Below, one piece after another: positions 62,349-64,000 of a stretch of DNA of 64,000 bases (positions are counted from its first letter, which is position 1; each line of letters starts with the position of its first letter). The notes below the pieces were generated by a model. It was not told the origin of the DNA, did not search any database, and was given only the letters and a program-made list of their open reading frames with translations. The position numbers and the translations under genes were made by a program. Source of the DNA: Cohnella zeiphila (GTDB lineage Bacteria; Bacillota; Bacilli; Paenibacillales; Paenibacillaceae); assembly GCF_014212055.1 (NCBI RefSeq), contig NZ_JACJVO010000056.1:53503-117502 (forward strand). Direction: 5' to 3'.

Positions 62349-62353
62349 ACCGG

Positions 62354-63451
62354 TCACCTCGCTTGCGCTTCCATATGCTTCGCCCGCAGCTGGCCGCATG
62401 CGGCCGCGATGTCGTGCCCCTGCTCCCTGCGGATGGTGGCATTGATCTTCTTGCGCTCCAGGATGCGATGAAACTCGAAAATATCGTCGCGAGGCGTCCG
62501 GACGTAATCCCGTTCCGGCACGTAGTTGACCGGGATCAGGTTGACGTGGCACAGCATGCCCTGAAGCACGTCCGCAAGCTCTTCCGCGTGCTCGGGCCGG
62601 TCGTTGACGCCGCCGATCAGCGCGTATTCGAACGTGATTCTGCGGCCCGTCTTCTCGATGTAGTAGCGGCAGGCGTCCATCACTTCGACGAACGGGAAGC
62701 GCCGGTTGACCGGCATCAGCTTCGAGCGCAGGTCGTCGTTCGGCGCGTGAATCGAGATCGCCAGATTGATCTGCGTGTTCTCGTCCGCGAACTTCAGCAT
62801 GTTCGGCACGATGCCGCTGGTCGACACCGTGATGTGCCGCTGCCCGATATTCAATCCCTTCGGGTGGGTCATGAGCCGCAGGAACGCCATCGTGTTCTCG
62901 TAGTTCTCGAAAGGCTCTCCCGAGCCCATGATGACGATGCTCGACACGCGTTCCCCTTCCGGATCGAGCAGGCGCTGCGCCTGCACCACTTGGGCGACGA
63001 TCTCGCCGGACGTCAGATTGCGCTTGAGCCCGCCGAGCGTCGAGGCGCAGAACGTGCACCCGATCCGGCAGCCGACCTGGGTCGTGACGCAGACGCTATT
63101 GCCGTAGTTGTGCCGCATGATCACCGTCTCGATCGCGTGGTTGTCATGCAGGCCGAACAGGAACTTGACCGTTCCGTCCTTCGATTGCAGCTTCGTAATT
63201 TCCGTCAGCGTCACGAAGACGAACGCATCCGCGAGCTTGTCGCGAAGCGGCTTCGGGAGGTTGGTCATCTCGTCGAAGGAACCGACCCTTTTCACATACA
63301 GCCAATCGAAAATCTGGCCCGCGCGAAAGCCCGGCTCGCCCTGCTCCTTCGTCCACTCCTGAAGCTGCTCGAGCGAGTAATCGTAAATAAAAGGTTTGTC
63401 CGGCTTGTAGTTCAATTTATTTTCCAGACCTTTGATTGTCTGGTTCTCCAT
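62354..63451 (-). CDS. rlmN: 23S rRNA (adenine2503-C2)-methyltransferase RlmN
   Basis: A 365-residue radical SAM enzyme. The iron-sulfur motif is VGCRIGCTFCAS (C-x3-C-x2-C), SSIVIMGSGEPFENYEN is the SAM-binding GGE-like motif, and the catalytic Cys is in HDIAAACGQLR near the C-terminus. It methylates A2503 of 23S rRNA and certain tRNAs. The ATG has GGTGGTGA upstream; GTG codons 9-12 nt earlier are alternatives. Confidence 0.97.
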   Translation of the reverse strand: MENQTIKGLENKLNYKPDKPFIYDYSLEQLQEWTKEQGEPGFRAGQIFDWLYVKRVGSFDEMTNLPKPLRDKLADAFVFVTLTEITKLQSKDGTVKFLFGLHDNHAIETVIMRHNYGNSVCVTTQVGCRIGCTFCASTLGGLKRNLTSGEIVAQVVQAQRLLDPEGERVSSIVIMGSGEPFENYENTMAFLRLMTHPKGLNIGQRHITVSTSGIVPNMLKFADENTQINLAISIHAPNDDLRSKLMPVNRRFPFVEVMDACRYYIEKTGRRITFEYALIGGVNDRPEHAEELADVLQGMLCHVNLIPVNYVPERDYVRTPRDDIFEFHRILERKKINATIRREQGHDIAAACGQLRAKHMEAQAR

Positions 63452-63653
63452 AGCGGTCACCACCGTTCGATCTATTTTACCATAAACGCGCTTCCGGCAG
63501 GAAGAACGCGCGCCGCGGGGGATTCGAGGCCATGACGGTCCCTAGACGCGACGTTTTCGCTTGCCCTCCTGCCTCCCTCGCTCGCCCGCCCGCCTTCGTT
63601 CGCGTTCGCCCATTAGACGACTCTCGGGGTCCGGGAGTCGCGCGGGAGTCGGT

Positions 63654-64000
63654 CGGATTACAGACGAACTTGCGGCGGTTCTGGCACCATGCGCGAGATT
63701 AGTCGGATATCAGGTTAACTTTCGGCGGTTCTGGCACCATGCGCGGGATTTAGTCGGCTATCAGACTAACTTGCGACGGTTCTGGCACCATGCGCGGGAT
63801 TTAGTCGGATATCAGACGAACTTGCGGAAGTTCAGGCACCACGCGCGGGAATTGCTCGGATATCAGACGAACTTGCGGCCGTTCAGGCACCATGCGCGAG
63901 AGTTGGTCGGATATCAGATTAACTTGCGACGGTTCTAGCGCCATGCGCGAGAGTTGGTCGGATATCAGATTAACTTTCGGCGGTTCTGGCACCATGCGCG
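63654..64000. repeat. 51-bp tandem repeat array (minisatellite), cut by window end
   Basis: Seven head-to-tail units: 63654-63703 (50 bp), 63704-63754, 63755-63805, 63806-63856, 63857-63907, 63908-63958 (51 bp each) and a partial unit from 63959 to the edge. Units begin CGGATATCAG or close variants and contain GGTTCTGGCACCATGCGCG. There are no unique spacers, so it is not CRISPR. The 200 bp between rlmN and the array hold no gene I can support. Confidence 0.95.

Noticed and set aside
63561..63938. Reading frame with 17-residue repeats (LVGYQ...WHHARD) in the minisatellite
   Set aside because: The period comes from the 51-bp DNA unit; the first unit is 50 bp, both strands stay open in a similar way and no ribosome binding site is present.
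63654..64000. CRISPR array
   Set aside because: Units abut without unique spacers and there are no cas genes.

Overview
The window looks like a chromosome segment of a GC-rich, endospore-forming Firmicute of the family Paenibacillaceae (Cohnella or Paenibacillus type). Three things point there: spore genes (spoVM, spmA, spmB, gerW, a spoVIF-like gene), Gram-positive housekeeping order (rlmN-prpC-prkC-rsgA-rpe-spoVM; rpmB against asp23-fakA-degV-recG; rib, scpAB, dacB-spmAB-rluB and resABCDE), and many GTG/TTG starts with strong GGAGG-type ribosome binding sites. The genus is an inference; there is no rRNA gene. I saw no tRNA, insertion sequence, prophage or CRISPR array.

1-20,700: one co-directional (minus strand) carbohydrate-use cluster of 16 genes. 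It is led by a LacI-type regulator with a sigma-A promoter and three near-identical palindromic operators in its leader. Next come two ABC permeases and a lipoprotein sugar binder (no ATPase), then an amidohydrolase, an unrecognised six-hairpin-type glycosidase, a sedoheptulokinase-like FGGY kinase, an Asp/Glu racemase-like protein, a class II ketose-bisphosphate aldolase, a GH38 alpha-mannosidase, a class II aldolase/adducin protein with its DUF1537 acid-sugar kinase, a GmhA-like SIS isomerase, a ROK kinase, a GH36-like protein and a truncated FAD oxidoreductase. Together they suggest uptake and intracellular breakdown of an oligosaccharide with an unusual sugar (heptulose or sugar acid).

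20,700-30,200: resA-resB-resC-resD-resE (cytochrome c maturation and redox two-component system), rluB, and dacB-spmA-spmB behind a sigma-E-like promoter. ResE lacks most of the usual extracytoplasmic domain. 30,200-35,800: gerW, a large protein joining a diadenylate-cyclase-like domain to TPR repeats, a DUF2953 protein, and scpB/scpA.

35,800-46,000: riboflavin operon ribD-ribE-ribBA-ribH behind an FMN riboswitch with a long, structured leader; an MgtC-family gene and two small ORFs; a thiamine-precursor uptake operon (binding protein, thiamine-binding MTH1187-type protein, permease, ATPase, TatD hydrolase) behind a TPP riboswitch and terminator.

45,700-50,600 (plus strand): a small beta-rich protein followed by four overlapping glycosyltransferase/methyltransferase genes, which reads as a surface (possibly spore) glycosylation unit. 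50,700-63,450: SRAP peptidase, a spoVIF-like gene, recG, degV, fakA, asp23, rpmB, spoVM, rpe, rsgA, prkC, prpC and rlmN. The window ends in a 51-bp minisatellite of at least seven copies.

The best candidates for something new are the DAC-TPR protein at 30,803-33,472 and the LacI-controlled catabolic cluster.
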